Shown here in pieces: positions 27,294 to 37,241 of a DNA stretch of 64,000 nucleotides; position 1 is the first letter of the stretch; every line of letters begins with the position of its first letter. The notes beneath the pieces are model-generated. The model was not told the DNA's origin. It made no database searches and saw only the letters and a list, made by a program, of their open reading frames with translations. The translations under genes were made by a program, and so were the position numbers. The stretch is from Massilia sp. ZL223 (GTDB lineage: Bacteria > Pseudomonadota > Gammaproteobacteria > Burkholderiales > Burkholderiaceae_D). The DNA lies in NCBI RefSeq assembly GCF_018119395.1, contig NZ_JAGPWD010000013.1, positions 1 through 64,000 of the forward strand, in the 5' to 3' direction.

Positions 27294-30194
27294 ATGATTA
27301 AAGAGAAGCTGATATCGCGCGCTGTACGTATGTCCCTGCTGGTCGCAGGCCTGGGCGCCGTGGCCCAGCCGGTGCTGGCCCAAGAAAAAATGACCGTCGT
27401 CGAGGTGACGGGTACCCGCATCACCTCCCCGGGCATCACCTCGAACAGCCCGATCTCGTCGATCACGGCCGCTGAAATCCAGACCACCCAGCCGGTCGCC
27501 GTCGAAGAGTTCTTCAAGGCCCTCCCGGCCGCCGTCCCGGCCATCGGCCCGGGCACCAATAACGGCACCGGCGGCGCGGCCACCATCGACCTGCGCGGCC
27601 TGGGCTCGAACCGCTCCCTCGTCCTGGTCAACGGCCGCCGCCTGGTGCCGTACAACCTGAGCGGCACCGTCGACACCAACGCCATTCCGATGGCCCTGAT
27701 CAACCGCGTCGACCTGGTGACCGGCGGCGCCTCCGTGGTGTACGGCGCCGACGCCGTCGCCGGCGTGGCCAACTTCACCCTGAAGCGCAACTTCACCGGC
27801 CTGGACATCACCAGCACCTACGGCGCCACCAGCGAGCACCGCGACGCCAAGCGCCGCCGCACCGACATCACCATGGGCAGCAGCCTGGCCGACGGCCGCG
27901 GCAACGTGGTGCTGAGCATCGGCAAGACCACCACCGACCCGCTGACCCAGGGCGAGCGCGACTACGGCATCACCAGCCTGAACTCGGTGACCGGCGCCCC
28001 GACCGGCTCGGCCACCGCCGTCCCGGCCCAGTTCTCGACCAGCCAGGGCGTCGGCGGCACCACCGCACTGTCCGGCGCATGGCAGATCAATCCGACCACC
28101 GGCCAGCTCGTCCAGCCGGTGGTGCCGTACAACACCAACCCGCCGAACTTCTACCAGACCGGCCTGGACCGCACCCAGGCGACCGTGCTGGGCAATTACA
28201 AGATCAACAACTACGCCGACGTCTACACCGAAGTGTTCTACACGACCAGCAAGGTCGCGTCGGCGCTGGCCTCGTCCGGCACCTTCGGCAACACCTTCCA
28301 GGTCCCGATCGGCAACCCCTACATTCCGCAGCCTGCGCGCGAGCAGATCTGCGCACGCCGCGGCATCCCGGCAGCGAACTGCGTGGCCGGCAACGCCACC
28401 ATGGTGCCGCTGCTGGTCAACCGCCGCATCACCGAGCTGGGCCCGCGCTACAACGACTTCGACACCGACACCCTGCAGTACACCCTGGGCGTGAAGGGCG
28501 ACCTGGTGGGCGAGTGGACCTATGACGCCTACTGGAGCCGCGGCACCTCGGACCAGACCCAGATGCGCCGCAACTGGGGTTCGCTGGCCAAGGTCGGCCA
28601 GGCCCTGAACGCGCTCAGCACCACCGCCTGCGTCAACCCGGCCAACGGCTGCGTGCCGCTGAACGTGTTCGGCGCAGAAGGTTCGATCACCCCGCAGCAG
28701 GTCGCCTTCATCAACCAGACCGCGATCCTGATGCAGACCGTCGAGCAGGACGTGGCGCAGGCTTCGGTGTCCGGCAACCTGGGCGACACCCTCCGCAGCC
28801 CGTGGGCGGAAGACCCGATCGCCGTGTCGCTGCTGGCCGAGCGCCGCAAGGTGAGCGCCGGCACCCAGTCCGACGCCGCCTCGCAGATCCAGGGCGAAGT
28901 CCTGGGCACCGGCGCGCCGACCCCGGACCGCCGCGGCAGCTTCAAGCTGAACGAGTACGCCGTCGAGCTGTTCATCCCGCTGCTCAAGGACAAGCCTTTC
29001 GTGCGCAGCCTGAACGCCGAGCTGGGCTACCGCGAAACCGAGTTCAAGACCGCCAGCAACTCGCGCAGCTACGGCAGCTGGAAGGCCGGCGGCGAATGGG
29101 CGCCGGTGAAATCCTTCCGTGTCCGCGGCATGCTGCAGAAGGCTACCCGTGCGCCGAACGTGAACGAACTGTTCGCACCGAACGTCACCGGCCTGTCGAA
29201 CCTGGCGGCCGATCCTTGCCAGGGCGCGAACATCAACCAGGCCGCGGCGAACACCGCGGGCACCCTGTCGAACCTGTGCCGCCTGACCGGCGTGCCGCTG
29301 AGCGAGATCGGCAGCCTGCCGGCGCCGTCCTCGGGCCAGATCAACAACCTGAGCGGTGGCAACCCGAACCTGGGACCGGAATCGGCCAAGACCCGCACCT
29401 TCGGCTTCGTGGTCGAGCCGCTGCCGCGCCTGGCCGTGTCGGTGGACTACTACAAGATCCAGATCACGGACGCGGTCTCGTCGCCGTCGACCACCGACAT
29501 CCTGGACCGCTGCTACAGCGCCGCGCAGAACCCGGGCTTCACCATGAACGAGTTCTGCGGCATGATCGGCCGTAACACCATCAACGGCACCTTCAACGGC
29601 AACGAAGCGCGCGGCGTCGCCACCCCGCTGTCGAACCTCGGCAAGCAGAGCACCGCCGGCGTCGACCTGAACGTGGCCTACCGCCTGAACCTGAGCCAGG
29701 TCGGCCTGGGCGCGAACTGGGGCAGCCTGGACATGAGCCTCGGTTCGAACTTCGTGACCGATTACCACTACCAGGCCACCCCGACCTCGGTGAACCGCGA
29801 CTGCCTCGGCTACTACTCGATCGCCTGCAACAACGTGGTCAATGCGCCGGTGTACAAGCGCAAGTTCGCCCAGCGCACCACCTGGAACATGGGCGCCTGG
29901 TCGGTCGGCTACAACTGGCGCTACGTGAGCGGCGTCAACGAAGAGCCGGGCGGCACCGTCTTCCTGCCGCGCTTCTCGACCATCGACGCGTACCACTACG
30001 TCGACCTGCATGCGTCCTGGAGCGTCATGAAGAACGTGCGCCTGACCGCATCGGTCACCAACGCCTTCGACAAGAAGCCGCCGATCGTCGGCGGTTCCAT
30101 CGGCGGCACCGGTCCGAACAGCGGCAACACCTTCCCGCAGAGCTACGACGCGATCGGCCGCTACATCACCCTGGGCGCGTCGGTCAAGTTCTGA
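27294..30194 (+). CDS. TonB-dependent outer-membrane receptor
   Basis: This 966-residue receptor has a signal peptide (ending near VLAQ), an N-terminal VVEVTGTRITSPG region, a plug (LRGLGSNRSLVLVNGRRL, then GGASVVYGADAVAGVANF) and a barrel with the C-terminal TBDR motif ending ITLGASVKF. The ATG at 27294 is chosen because it opens the signal peptide MIKEKLISRAVRMSLL. No siderophore or vitamin system is adjacent, so the ligand is unknown. It is followed by a strong terminator and then tkt. Confidence 0.92.
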   Translation: MIKEKLISRAVRMSLLVAGLGAVAQPVLAQEKMTVVEVTGTRITSPGITSNSPISSITAAEIQTTQPVAVEEFFKALPAAVPAIGPGTNNGTGGAATIDLRGLGSNRSLVLVNGRRLVPYNLSGTVDTNAIPMALINRVDLVTGGASVVYGADAVAGVANFTLKRNFTGLDITSTYGATSEHRDAKRRRTDITMGSSLADGRGNVVLSIGKTTTDPLTQGERDYGITSLNSVTGAPTGSATAVPAQFSTSQGVGGTTALSGAWQINPTTGQLVQPVVPYNTNPPNFYQTGLDRTQATVLGNYKINNYADVYTEVFYTTSKVASALASSGTFGNTFQVPIGNPYIPQPAREQICARRGIPAANCVAGNATMVPLLVNRRITELGPRYNDFDTDTLQYTLGVKGDLVGEWTYDAYWSRGTSDQTQMRRNWGSLAKVGQALNALSTTACVNPANGCVPLNVFGAEGSITPQQVAFINQTAILMQTVEQDVAQASVSGNLGDTLRSPWAEDPIAVSLLAERRKVSAGTQSDAASQIQGEVLGTGAPTPDRRGSFKLNEYAVELFIPLLKDKPFVRSLNAELGYRETEFKTASNSRSYGSWKAGGEWAPVKSFRVRGMLQKATRAPNVNELFAPNVTGLSNLAADPCQGANINQAAANTAGTLSNLCRLTGVPLSEIGSLPAPSSGQINNLSGGNPNLGPESAKTRTFGFVVEPLPRLAVSVDYYKIQITDAVSSPSTTDILDRCYSAAQNPGFTMNEFCGMIGRNTINGTFNGNEARGVATPLSNLGKQSTAGVDLNVAYRLNLSQVGLGANWGSLDMSLGSNFVTDYHYQATPTSVNRDCLGYYSIACNNVVNAPVYKRKFAQRTTWNMGAWSVGYNWRYVSGVNEEPGGTVFLPRFSTIDAYHYVDLHASWSVMKNVRLTASVTNAFDKKPPIVGGSIGGTGPNSGNTFPQSYDAIGRYITLGASVKF

Positions 30195-30210
30195 TCGTTT
30201 CGCCCCGTAA

Positions 30211-30240
30211 AAGCCCGGCGCCTGGCGCCGGGCTTTTTTT
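30211..30240 (+). terminator. Intrinsic terminator after the second TBDR gene
   Basis: Perfect 12-bp stem AAGCCCGGCGCC with its complement and a single-base centre, followed by seven T. Confidence 0.9.
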
Positions 30241-30279
30241 CGCCCGGCCGCGCCGGAATCGATTGCTTTCTTCCCGCTT

Positions 30280-30310
30280 TTGAATTCCAGCCGACCGGGT
30301 CTGGTAAAAT
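30280..30310 (+). promoter_or_regulatory. Candidate tkt promoter
   Basis: TTGAAT (30280-30285) and TAAAAT (30305-30310) with a 19-bp spacer lie 58 bp before the tkt start. The spacer is longer than ideal, so this is tentative. Confidence 0.4.
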
Positions 30311-30367
30311 AACGGGCTACGGCCAGCCGCACCGCCACCGCTTACCAATCCCTGATCTTCGTATCCC

Positions 30368-32365
30368 ATGAAATCTACGCAAACCACCACCCTGATGGCC
30401 AACGCGATCCGCGCGCTGGCGATGGACGCCGTCCAGAAAGCCAACTCTGGCCACCCAGGCATGCCTATGGGCATGGCCGAGATCGGCGTCGCGCTGTGGG
30501 ACAAGCACTACCGCCATAACCCGGCCAATCCGGGCTGGTTCAACCGTGACCGCTTCCTGCTGTCGAACGGCCACGGCTCGATGCTGCACTACGCGATGCT
30601 GCACCTGGCCGGCTACGACCTGAGCATGGACGACCTGCGCGACTTCCGCCAGCTGCACTCGAAGACCGCGGGCCACCCGGAAGTGGGCATCACCCCGGGC
30701 GTGGAAACCACCACCGGCCCGCTGGGCCAGGGCATCGCCAACTCGGTCGGCATGGCGCTGGCCGAATGGCTGCTGGGCTATGAATTCAACCGTCCGGGCT
30801 ACGAGGTGGTGGATCACTACACCTACGCCTTCCTGGGCGACGGCTGCCTGATGGAAGGCATCTCGCACGAAGTCGCTTCGCTGGCCGGCACCCTGCGCCT
30901 GAACAAGCTGATCTGGCTGTACGACGACAACGGCATCTCGATCGACGGCCGCGTCGAAGGCTGGTTCACCGACGACACCCAGAAGCGCTTCGAGTCCTAC
31001 GGCTGGAACGTGATTCCGAAGGTCGACGGCCACAATGTCGCCGCTGTCTCGGCCGCGATCGAGCAGGCCAAGCAGTCGGACCGTCCGACCCTGATCTGCT
31101 GCAAGACCATCATCGGCAAGGGCGCTCCGAACCTGGAAGGCGGCGACAAGGTCCACGGCGCCCCGCTGGGCGACAAGGAAATCGCGGCCGTGCGCCAGCA
31201 CCTGCTGTGGGATCCGATCCCCTTCGACATCCCGGGCGAGATCTACGAAGCATGGGACGCGAAACAGCGCGGCGCCGAGGCCGAAGGCGCGTGGAATACC
31301 TGCTTCGCGGCCTACCGCGAAGCCCACCCGCAGCTGGCCGCCGAATTCGAGCGCCGCATGAAGGGTGAGCTGCCGGGCAACTTCAATGAAGTGCTGGACG
31401 CCGCCATCGCCGCCTGCGTCGAGAAGAAGGAAACCATCGCTACCCGCAAGGCCTCGCAAAACGCGATCCAGGCCCTGGCCCCGGTGCTGCCGGAATTCCT
31501 GGGCGGCTCGGCCGACCTGACCGGCTCGAACCTGACCAACTGGAAGGAATCGGTGGCGGTGCGCTCGGGCATCCCGGGCAACCACATCAACTACGGCGTG
31601 CGCGAATTCGGCATGGCCGCGATCCAGAACGGCGTGGCCCTGCACGGCGGCTTCATCCCGTTCGGCGCGACCTTCCTGACCTTCTCGGACTACAGCCGCA
31701 ACGCCCTGCGCATGGCCGCGCTGATGAAGATCCGTTCGCTGTTCGTGTTCACCCACGACTCGATCGGCCTCGGCGAAGACGGTCCGACCCACCAGTCGAT
31801 CGAGCACGTCTCGTCACTGCGCCTGATCCCGAACCTGGACAACTGGCGTCCGTGCGACACCGTCGAATCCCAGGTGGCCTGGGGCGCCGCCGTGCAGCGC
31901 AAGAACGGTCCGTCGACCCTGATCTTCTCGCGCCAGAACCTGCCGTTCATGGAGCGTGACGCCGCCGCGATCGCCAACGTGGCCAAGGGCGGCTACGTGC
32001 TGCGCGACGCCGCCGACGCCAAGATCATTCTCATCGCCACCGGTTCGGAAGTCGAACTGGCGATGAAGGCGGCCGATGCGCTGGCAGCTGAAGGCGTGGC
32101 GGCGCGCGTGGTATCGATGCCGTCGACCGATGTGTTCGAACGCCAGGACGCAGGCTACAAAGCCCAGGTCCTGCCGCGCGGTATCCCGCGCGTCGCGATC
32201 GAAGCCGGCGTGACCGACTTCTGGTACAAGTACGTGGGCCTGGAAGGCGCGGTGGTCGGTATCGACACCTTCGGCGAATCGGCGCCGGCGCCGGTGCTGT
32301 TCAAGCACTTCGGCTTCACCGTCGAGAACGTCGTGGCCAAGGCCAAGTCCGTCATCTCGGCGTAA
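30368..32365 (+). CDS. tkt: Transketolase
   Basis: This 665-residue thiamine-diphosphate enzyme transfers two-carbon units in the pentose phosphate pathway. It has [20 protein letters not shown] near the N-terminus, the TPP-binding [12 protein letters not shown] segment, and the transketolase signature [17 protein letters not shown] in the pyrimidine domain. The length is standard. It precedes gap by about 80 bp on the same strand, so a tkt-gap carbon-metabolism operon is likely. The ribosome site is weak. Confidence 0.97.
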   Translation: MKSTQTTTLMANAIRALAMDAVQKANSGHPGMPMGMAEIGVALWDKHYRHNPANPGWFNRDRFLLSNGHGSMLHYAMLHLAGYDLSMDDLRDFRQLHSKTAGHPEVGITPGVETTTGPLGQGIANSVGMALAEWLLGYEFNRPGYEVVDHYTYAFLGDGCLMEGISHEVASLAGTLRLNKLIWLYDDNGISIDGRVEGWFTDDTQKRFESYGWNVIPKVDGHNVAAVSAAIEQAKQSDRPTLICCKTIIGKGAPNLEGGDKVHGAPLGDKEIAAVRQHLLWDPIPFDIPGEIYEAWDAKQRGAEAEGAWNTCFAAYREAHPQLAAEFERRMKGELPGNFNEVLDAAIAACVEKKETIATRKASQNAIQALAPVLPEFLGGSADLTGSNLTNWKESVAVRSGIPGNHINYGVREFGMAAIQNGVALHGGFIPFGATFLTFSDYSRNALRMAALMKIRSLFVFTHDSIGLGEDGPTHQSIEHVSSLRLIPNLDNWRPCDTVESQVAWGAAVQRKNGPSTLIFSRQNLPFMERDAAAIANVAKGGYVLRDAADAKIILIATGSEVELAMKAADALAAEGVAARVVSMPSTDVFERQDAGYKAQVLPRGIPRVAIEAGVTDFWYKYVGLEGAVVGIDTFGESAPAPVLFKHFGFTVENVVAKAKSVISA

Positions 32366-32444
32366 TGTTTTCTACGGGCTGCCTCTGGCGGCCCGTTTCG
32401 CATGTGCGTTGTGAAAAAAGTTTTTTTCTAATCAGGAGCAAAGC

Positions 32445-33455
32445 ATGACGATCAAGGTAGCAATCAACGGTTATGGCCGCATCGGCCGCAACATCCTGCG
32501 CGCCTTCTACGAAGGCGGCAAGAAGCAAGACATCCAGATCGTGGCGATCAACGACCTCGGCAACGCCGAATCGAACGCCCACCTGACCCGCTACGACACC
32601 GCCCACGGCAAGTTCCCGGGCACCGTCACGGTCGAAGGCGACAACATGATCGTCAACGGCGACAAGATCCGCGTGTTCGCGCAGCGTAACCCGGCCGAAA
32701 TCCCGTGGGGCGAATTGAAAGTGGACGTGGTCCTGGAGTGCACCGGCTTCTTCACCACCAAGGAAAAAGCTTCGGCCCACCTGAAGGGCGGCGCCAAGAA
32801 GGTCATTATCTCGGCCCCGGGCGGCAAGGACGTCGACGCCACCATCGTCTTTGGTGTGAACCAGGACGTGCTGAAGTCGACCGACACCGTGATTTCGAAC
32901 GCTTCCTGCACCACCAACTGCCTGGCCCCGCTGGTCAAGCCCCTGCACGACGCCATCGGCCTGGAAACTGGCCTGATGACCACCGTGCACGCCTACACCA
33001 ACGACCAGGTGCTCACCGACGTGATGCACGAAGACCTGCGCCGCGCCCGTTCGGCCACCCAGTCGATGATCCCGACCAAGACCGGCGCCGCCGCCGCGGT
33101 CGGCCTGGTGCTGCCTGAGCTGAACGGCAAGCTGGACGGCTTCGCGATCCGCGTGCCGACCATCAACGTGTCGATCGTCGACCTGTCCTTCATCGCCAAG
33201 CGCGACACCACCGTGGACGAAGTCAACCAGATCATGAAGGCCGCGTCGGAAGGCGCCCTGAAAGGCATCCTGACCTACAACACCGACCCGCTCGTCTCGG
33301 TGGACTTCAACCACAACCCGGCATCGTCGAACTTCGACGCCACCCTGACCAAGGTCTCGGGCCGCCTGGTGAAGGTGTCGTCCTGGTACGACAACGAGTG
33401 GGGCTTCTCGAACCGCATGCTCGACACCACCGTCGCGCTGATGAACGCGAAGTAA
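32445..33455 (+). CDS. gap: Glyceraldehyde-3-phosphate dehydrogenase, type I
   Basis: This 336-residue glycolytic enzyme has the NAD-binding start [16 protein letters not shown], the catalytic [12 protein letters not shown] with its active-site Cys, and the C-terminal [16 protein letters not shown]. It oxidises glyceraldehyde 3-phosphate in the cytoplasm. AGGAG lies 6 nt before the ATG. It follows tkt, with only a weak imperfect hairpin between, so co-transcription is plausible. Confidence 0.97.
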   Translation: MTIKVAINGYGRIGRNILRAFYEGGKKQDIQIVAINDLGNAESNAHLTRYDTAHGKFPGTVTVEGDNMIVNGDKIRVFAQRNPAEIPWGELKVDVVLECTGFFTTKEKASAHLKGGAKKVIISAPGGKDVDATIVFGVNQDVLKSTDTVISNASCTTNCLAPLVKPLHDAIGLETGLMTTVHAYTNDQVLTDVMHEDLRRARSATQSMIPTKTGAAAAVGLVLPELNGKLDGFAIRVPTINVSIVDLSFIAKRDTTVDEVNQIMKAASEGALKGILTYNTDPLVSVDFNHNPASSNFDATLTKVSGRLVKVSSWYDNEWGFSNRMLDTTVALMNAK

Positions 33456-33480
33456 TCAAGACTGCTCGAGCAGCATCCGA

Positions 33481-33514
33481 AACCCCGGGGGCCGCAAGGT
33501 TCCCGGGGTTTTTT
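33481..33514 (+). terminator. Intrinsic terminator after gap
   Basis: AACCCCGGG and CCCGGGGTT form the stem around a GC-rich loop and are followed by six T. Confidence 0.88.
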
Positions 33515-33693
33515 CATGCCGACGCGTTCTGACGGGAGACTTGGCGGAGATTATTCGATGGGCGCTGAATGGATGAGCATGATCCTGGAATCAGCAGGCC
33601 TGGAACTCGTTAATCGAACAGCGGGAAGGAGGTATTGGCGCCTGTATTTTGTATTAACAGGCGGGGGAAGGTATTCGCTAACAATGCGAAATG

Positions 33694-33730
33694 AAAGACC
33701 CCACGCGCCGCCGCGCGGCGAATGGGGTCT
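33694..33730 (-). terminator. Terminator of the double-glycine peptide gene
   Basis: On the minus strand GACCCCA and TGGGGTC flank an inner CGCCGC/GCGGCG hairpin, followed by TTTCATTT. It begins about 10 bp after the peptide stop codon, which supports a real short transcription unit. Confidence 0.75.
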
Positions 33731-33738
33731 CGACCTGA

Positions 33739-33873
33739 TTACATCGCGTAGTAGGCGTTGTACGGGCCCGGCTTCTTCAGAGGATCCGATTCATTCGGGT
33801 CGCTCGTCGGATAGCCTTCAACCACCACGCCGCCGGAGATAAAGTGGATTTCTTGCTCGTTCAGATCGATCAT
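33739..33873 (-). CDS. Double-glycine leader peptide (putative secreted microcin-like or signalling peptide)
   Basis: This 44-residue peptide begins MIDLNEQEIHFISGG, a full double-glycine leader: Leu at -12, Glu at -8, Ile at -7, Ile at -4 and Gly-Gly at -2/-1. Such leaders are cut and exported by peptidase-containing ABC transporters. The mature part would be 29 residues (VVVEGYPTSDPNESDPLKK then PGPYNAYYAM), anionic and rich in Pro and Tyr, without Cys, Ser/Thr clusters or a hydrophobic helix typical of class II bacteriocins. GAGG lies 6 nt before the ATG and a terminator follows the stop. No transporter or immunity gene is adjacent; the nearest neighbour is a divergent TBDR gene. Confidence 0.75.
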   Translation of the reverse strand: MIDLNEQEIHFISGGVVVEGYPTSDPNESDPLKKPGPYNAYYAM

Positions 33874-33941
33874 TTCAAACCTCATTAAGTTGAATTGTTC
33901 GCTGCCCTGTTGAACGAAGTTCAGCAGTGAAAGCGAAATGA

Positions 33942-34049
33942 CTATAACAATTCGATTTTATTGGCGCAATAAGAATAGCGCCGATAAACGGCAGTCCCTT
34001 CATTTAATTCCGTCGGCATATCGATGCGTGATAATCCGTGGAATTCCAT
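33942..34049 (-). CDS. Possible 35-residue small protein upstream of the double-glycine peptide gene
   Basis: A short frame (35 residues, starting MEFHGLSRIDMPTELNEG) has AGGAAG 5 nt before its ATG and ends 68 bp upstream of the double-glycine peptide gene, same strand. The DNA is AT-rich. No family is recognised; it could be a co-transcribed accessory peptide or chance. Confidence 0.3.
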   Translation of the reverse strand: MEFHGLSRIDMPTELNEGTAVYRRYSYCANKIELL

Positions 34050-34373
34050 TCGTTCTTCCTGTTTTATCCGGTCGAATGTAATTACGAAATACGCAGAATA
34101 TTCAATTAAATAGCCAATCTCTGTTTCATTTGCGCGCCAACCTGTAGTCGATGCCCGCGACACCCGGGCTCGTCCTCCGTTCCCTTTAGCTCGTCGCCAG
34201 GCGGAGCTGTCAAGACAACACGCGCGCTTCCGCCTTTTTGTTATATTTATGCAACAAACATTGCCAAAAAGAGAAAAAATTATTTTCCTTGCATAAAGTT
34301 GCTGCCAGAATCTGCGCCATATGTACACGTACATATAAAACAGCAACATCAAACCTATAAAGAGGACGGAAAA
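34050..34373 (+). promoter_or_regulatory. Divergent regulatory region with TATGTAC palindrome before the third TBDR gene
   Basis: This AT-rich stretch separates the small-peptide unit from the TBDR gene. It contains the palindrome TATGTAC-AC-GTACATA at 34320-34335, about 40 bp before the GTG start, which reuses the heptamers found before the second TBDR gene. No gene is seen in it. Confidence 0.5.
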
Positions 34374-37175
34374 GTGAAGAAGAAGTTGGTAGTCAAACAG
34401 AGCGTCATTGCAGTCGCGCTGGCCATCGGCAGCACGCACGTCGTGGCGCAAACCGGCGCCCAGGAAGCGCCGGCGAACAACATGCAACGTGTGGTCGTGA
34501 CCGGTTCGAACATCAAGCGCATCGACGGCGAGACCGCATCCCCGGTCACCGTGCTGCGCCGTGAAGACATCAAGGCCTCGGGCGCCAATACGGTGCGCCA
34601 GGTGCTCGATACGTTGACCGCGTTCGACACCGGCACCCTGCGCGACGACGGCAGCGCCAGCAGCTTCGCCCGGGGCGCATCCGGCGCCTCGATGCGCGGC
34701 CTGGGCAAGGCCGCCACCCTGGTGCTGGTCAACGGCCGCCGCGTCTCGAACTACGCGTTCGCCGACGGCGGCAAGGAAGTCTTCGTCAACGTCGATTCGA
34801 TCCCGGCCGACGCCGTCGAGCGCGTCGAAGTGCTGAAGGACGGCGCCTCGGCGATCTACGGTTCCGACGCGATGGCCGGCGTGATCAACATCATCACCCG
34901 CAACACCTTCGAAGGCGTGCGCGCCAGCGCCAGCGTCGAGCGCAACCAGAGCCACGACTTCGGCGGCCAGGACACCGCCGCCATCCTGGGCGGCATGGGC
35001 AACCTCGAGCGCGACGGCTACAACGTCTTCGCCAACCTCGAAGCCTACAAGCGCCGCGGCTACATGCAGTCGGACGTGATCGGCGACTACGCCCCGTGGC
35101 ACCGCCAGTACGTGAGCCCGGCCTTCGGCGATCCGAGCCTGTTCTCCTTCCCGGGCAACCTGAACGAGCCGAAATCGGCGACCAACCCGACCGCGATCCG
35201 CCAGGCCGTGGCTTCCTGCCCGGCCACCCAGCGCAACGCCACCGGCCTGTGCACCAGCGACCTGACCGGCATCACCCCGTGGTCGGACCCGGCCAAGCGC
35301 CTGAACTTCTTCAGCCAGGCGCGCTTCAAGCTGGGCGCCGACCTGCGCGGCTTCGCCGAAGCGTCCTACTCGCGCACCGAGACGACCTACCGTTCGCTGC
35401 CTTACGCCAACTCGGCCGGCTCGCCGTCCAACTGGTTCGACGGCAACACCAAGACCTCGCAGTCGGTGCCGAAGCCCAAGCTGGCGGTCGGCAACCCGGC
35501 CAACCCGTTCAACGTCCCGGTCGGCATCGACTACCGCTTCATGGACGACCTGGACATGTGGGTCAGCCCGTCCGAAGCCAACCAGTTCCGCCTGATGGCC
35601 GGCCTGCAGGGCAGCCTGGCCAACGGCTGGGAATGGGAAGCGGCCGCCGGCCGGATCGGCGCCGACGCCAAGTCGCGCGACCACGGCGCCCACCGCACCG
35701 CGATGCCGAACGCCGTCACCAGCGGCGAATACAAGATCGGCGGCCCGAACAGCCCCGAGCTGCTGGCCCGCATGTTCCCGGAAATCGGCACCGACGCCGA
35801 CCTGTCGCAGGACTTCATCGACGCCAAGCTGACCGGCGAACTGATGGCCCTGGGCGGCGGTCCGCTGTCCTTCGCCTTCGGCGGCGAAGTGCGCCGCGAA
35901 AGCATGTACGTGCGCTCGACCGACAACGTGGTCAATGCCGAGATCATCAGCCGCGGTTCGCTGTGGATCGACGGCGAGCGCACCATGAGCGCCATCTACG
36001 GCGAGCTGCAGGCGCCGCTGACCAAAAAGCTGCAGCTGGACGGGGCCCTGCGCCTCGACAAGAGCCAGGGCTTCGACGCCCACGTGTCGCCGAAGCTGGG
36101 CCTGCGCTACACCGTCGTGCCGCAGCTGCTGGTGCGCGGCACCTTCGCGGGCGGCTTCCGTACGCCGAACATCCCCGAGACCCTGGGCAAGGTCGGCCTG
36201 ACCGGCTTCTTCAACAGCACCCTGGATCCGAAGCGCTGCGACACCGCCACCAAGATCCGCGACATCCTGAAGAACGGCAACGCCACCGACAAGAACGACG
36301 CCACCACCGCCTACAACTCGGGCTGCCTGACCTCGATCCCGGCGATGATCTCGGCCAACCGCGACCTGAAGCCGGAAACCTCGCGCAGCGCCACCCTGGG
36401 CTTCGTGTTCGAGCCGACCAAGAACCTCAACATCAGCCTCGACTACTTCCAGATCGAGCGCCGCGACGAGATCGCCTACCGCGCCGTGTCCTACGTGCTG
36501 GCGCGCGAAGACCAGCCGGAGTACTCGTCCCTGATCGTGCGTAATGCGGTCAGCGACACCGACCGCCGCCTGGCCGATCGCGCTAACCAGCTGAGCCCGG
36601 GTGCCAACCTGGCCTTCCCAGTCGGCAACATCCAGTCGCTGCTGCTGAACTACGAGAACTTCGGCAAGACCGAAGTCAAGGGCATCGACGTCGACTTCGC
36701 GTCGCGCCATAACCTGGGCGCCATCGGCACCCTGAACTTCAGCCTGATGAACACCATCGCGCTCAGCACCCGCACCTGGGACGTCAGCGCAGGCACCTAT
36801 CGTCCGAACACGGTCGGCCTGCGCGGCACACCGCGCCTGAGCTCGCTGTTCAGCGCCGTCTGGAGGAAGGGCGACTTCACCACCGCGCTGCGTGTGAACC
36901 GCACCTCGAAGACCGCCCTGAACTTCGACGAGACCGATGTCGCGACCTGGAATGAAGCGGGCTGCAAGGCGCGCATCAAGCCGACCGACGACCTGCCGTG
37001 CTACCGCAAGTCCGACATGCGCGCCGACCTGAACGTCGCCTATACGGGAATCAAGGACCTGCGCCTGTCGCTGAACATCCGCAACCTGTTCCTGGAGTCG
37101 GCTCCGGTCGACCTGCGCGGTGGCTATGCCCTGCGTCCGCGCTCGGTGAAGCTGTCGGCGGAATACCTGTTCTAA
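34374..37175 (+). CDS. TonB-dependent outer-membrane receptor
   Basis: This 933-residue receptor starts at GTG 34374, with AGAGGA 7 nt upstream, which opens a classical signal peptide (KKKLVVKQSVIAVALAIG... to VVAQ). The plug has VVVTGSNIKRIDGE, RGLGKAATLVLVNGRRV and LKDGASAIYGSDAMAGVIN, and the barrel ends LSAEYLF. The ligand is unknown. A frame beginning upstream at 34299 has no ribosome site and would bury the signal peptide. It is divergent from the double-glycine peptide unit and followed by a strong terminator. Confidence 0.92.
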   Translation: MKKKLVVKQSVIAVALAIGSTHVVAQTGAQEAPANNMQRVVVTGSNIKRIDGETASPVTVLRREDIKASGANTVRQVLDTLTAFDTGTLRDDGSASSFARGASGASMRGLGKAATLVLVNGRRVSNYAFADGGKEVFVNVDSIPADAVERVEVLKDGASAIYGSDAMAGVINIITRNTFEGVRASASVERNQSHDFGGQDTAAILGGMGNLERDGYNVFANLEAYKRRGYMQSDVIGDYAPWHRQYVSPAFGDPSLFSFPGNLNEPKSATNPTAIRQAVASCPATQRNATGLCTSDLTGITPWSDPAKRLNFFSQARFKLGADLRGFAEASYSRTETTYRSLPYANSAGSPSNWFDGNTKTSQSVPKPKLAVGNPANPFNVPVGIDYRFMDDLDMWVSPSEANQFRLMAGLQGSLANGWEWEAAAGRIGADAKSRDHGAHRTAMPNAVTSGEYKIGGPNSPELLARMFPEIGTDADLSQDFIDAKLTGELMALGGGPLSFAFGGEVRRESMYVRSTDNVVNAEIISRGSLWIDGERTMSAIYGELQAPLTKKLQLDGALRLDKSQGFDAHVSPKLGLRYTVVPQLLVRGTFAGGFRTPNIPETLGKVGLTGFFNSTLDPKRCDTATKIRDILKNGNATDKNDATTAYNSGCLTSIPAMISANRDLKPETSRSATLGFVFEPTKNLNISLDYFQIERRDEIAYRAVSYVLAREDQPEYSSLIVRNAVSDTDRRLADRANQLSPGANLAFPVGNIQSLLLNYENFGKTEVKGIDVDFASRHNLGAIGTLNFSLMNTIALSTRTWDVSAGTYRPNTVGLRGTPRLSSLFSAVWRKGDFTTALRVNRTSKTALNFDETDVATWNEAGCKARIKPTDDLPCYRKSDMRADLNVAYTGIKDLRLSLNIRNLFLESAPVDLRGGYALRPRSVKLSAEYLF

Positions 37176-37197
37176 GCCGTACTGCGCTGCAAACAAA

Positions 37198-37228
37198 AAC
37201 GCCAGCCCCGCGGGGCTGGCGTTTTTTT
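37198..37228 (+). terminator. Intrinsic terminator between third TBDR gene and map
   Basis: A perfect 12-bp stem AACGCCAGCCCC with its complement and 2-nt centre is followed by a T-run. Its upstream A-run may let it work for the convergent map gene too. Confidence 0.9.
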
Positions 37229-37241
37229 TGGTCGCGGACGG

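Noticed and set aside
32366..32444. Hairpin ACGGGCTGCC..GGCGGCCCGT between tkt and gap as a terminator
   Set aside because: The stem is imperfect and its T-tract is poor; co-transcription of tkt and gap seems more likely.
33516..33842. Plus-strand frame of 108 codons after gap
   Set aside because: It runs through a terminator and antisense to the double-glycine peptide gene, is Arg/Pro/Ser-rich at its end and has no family match.
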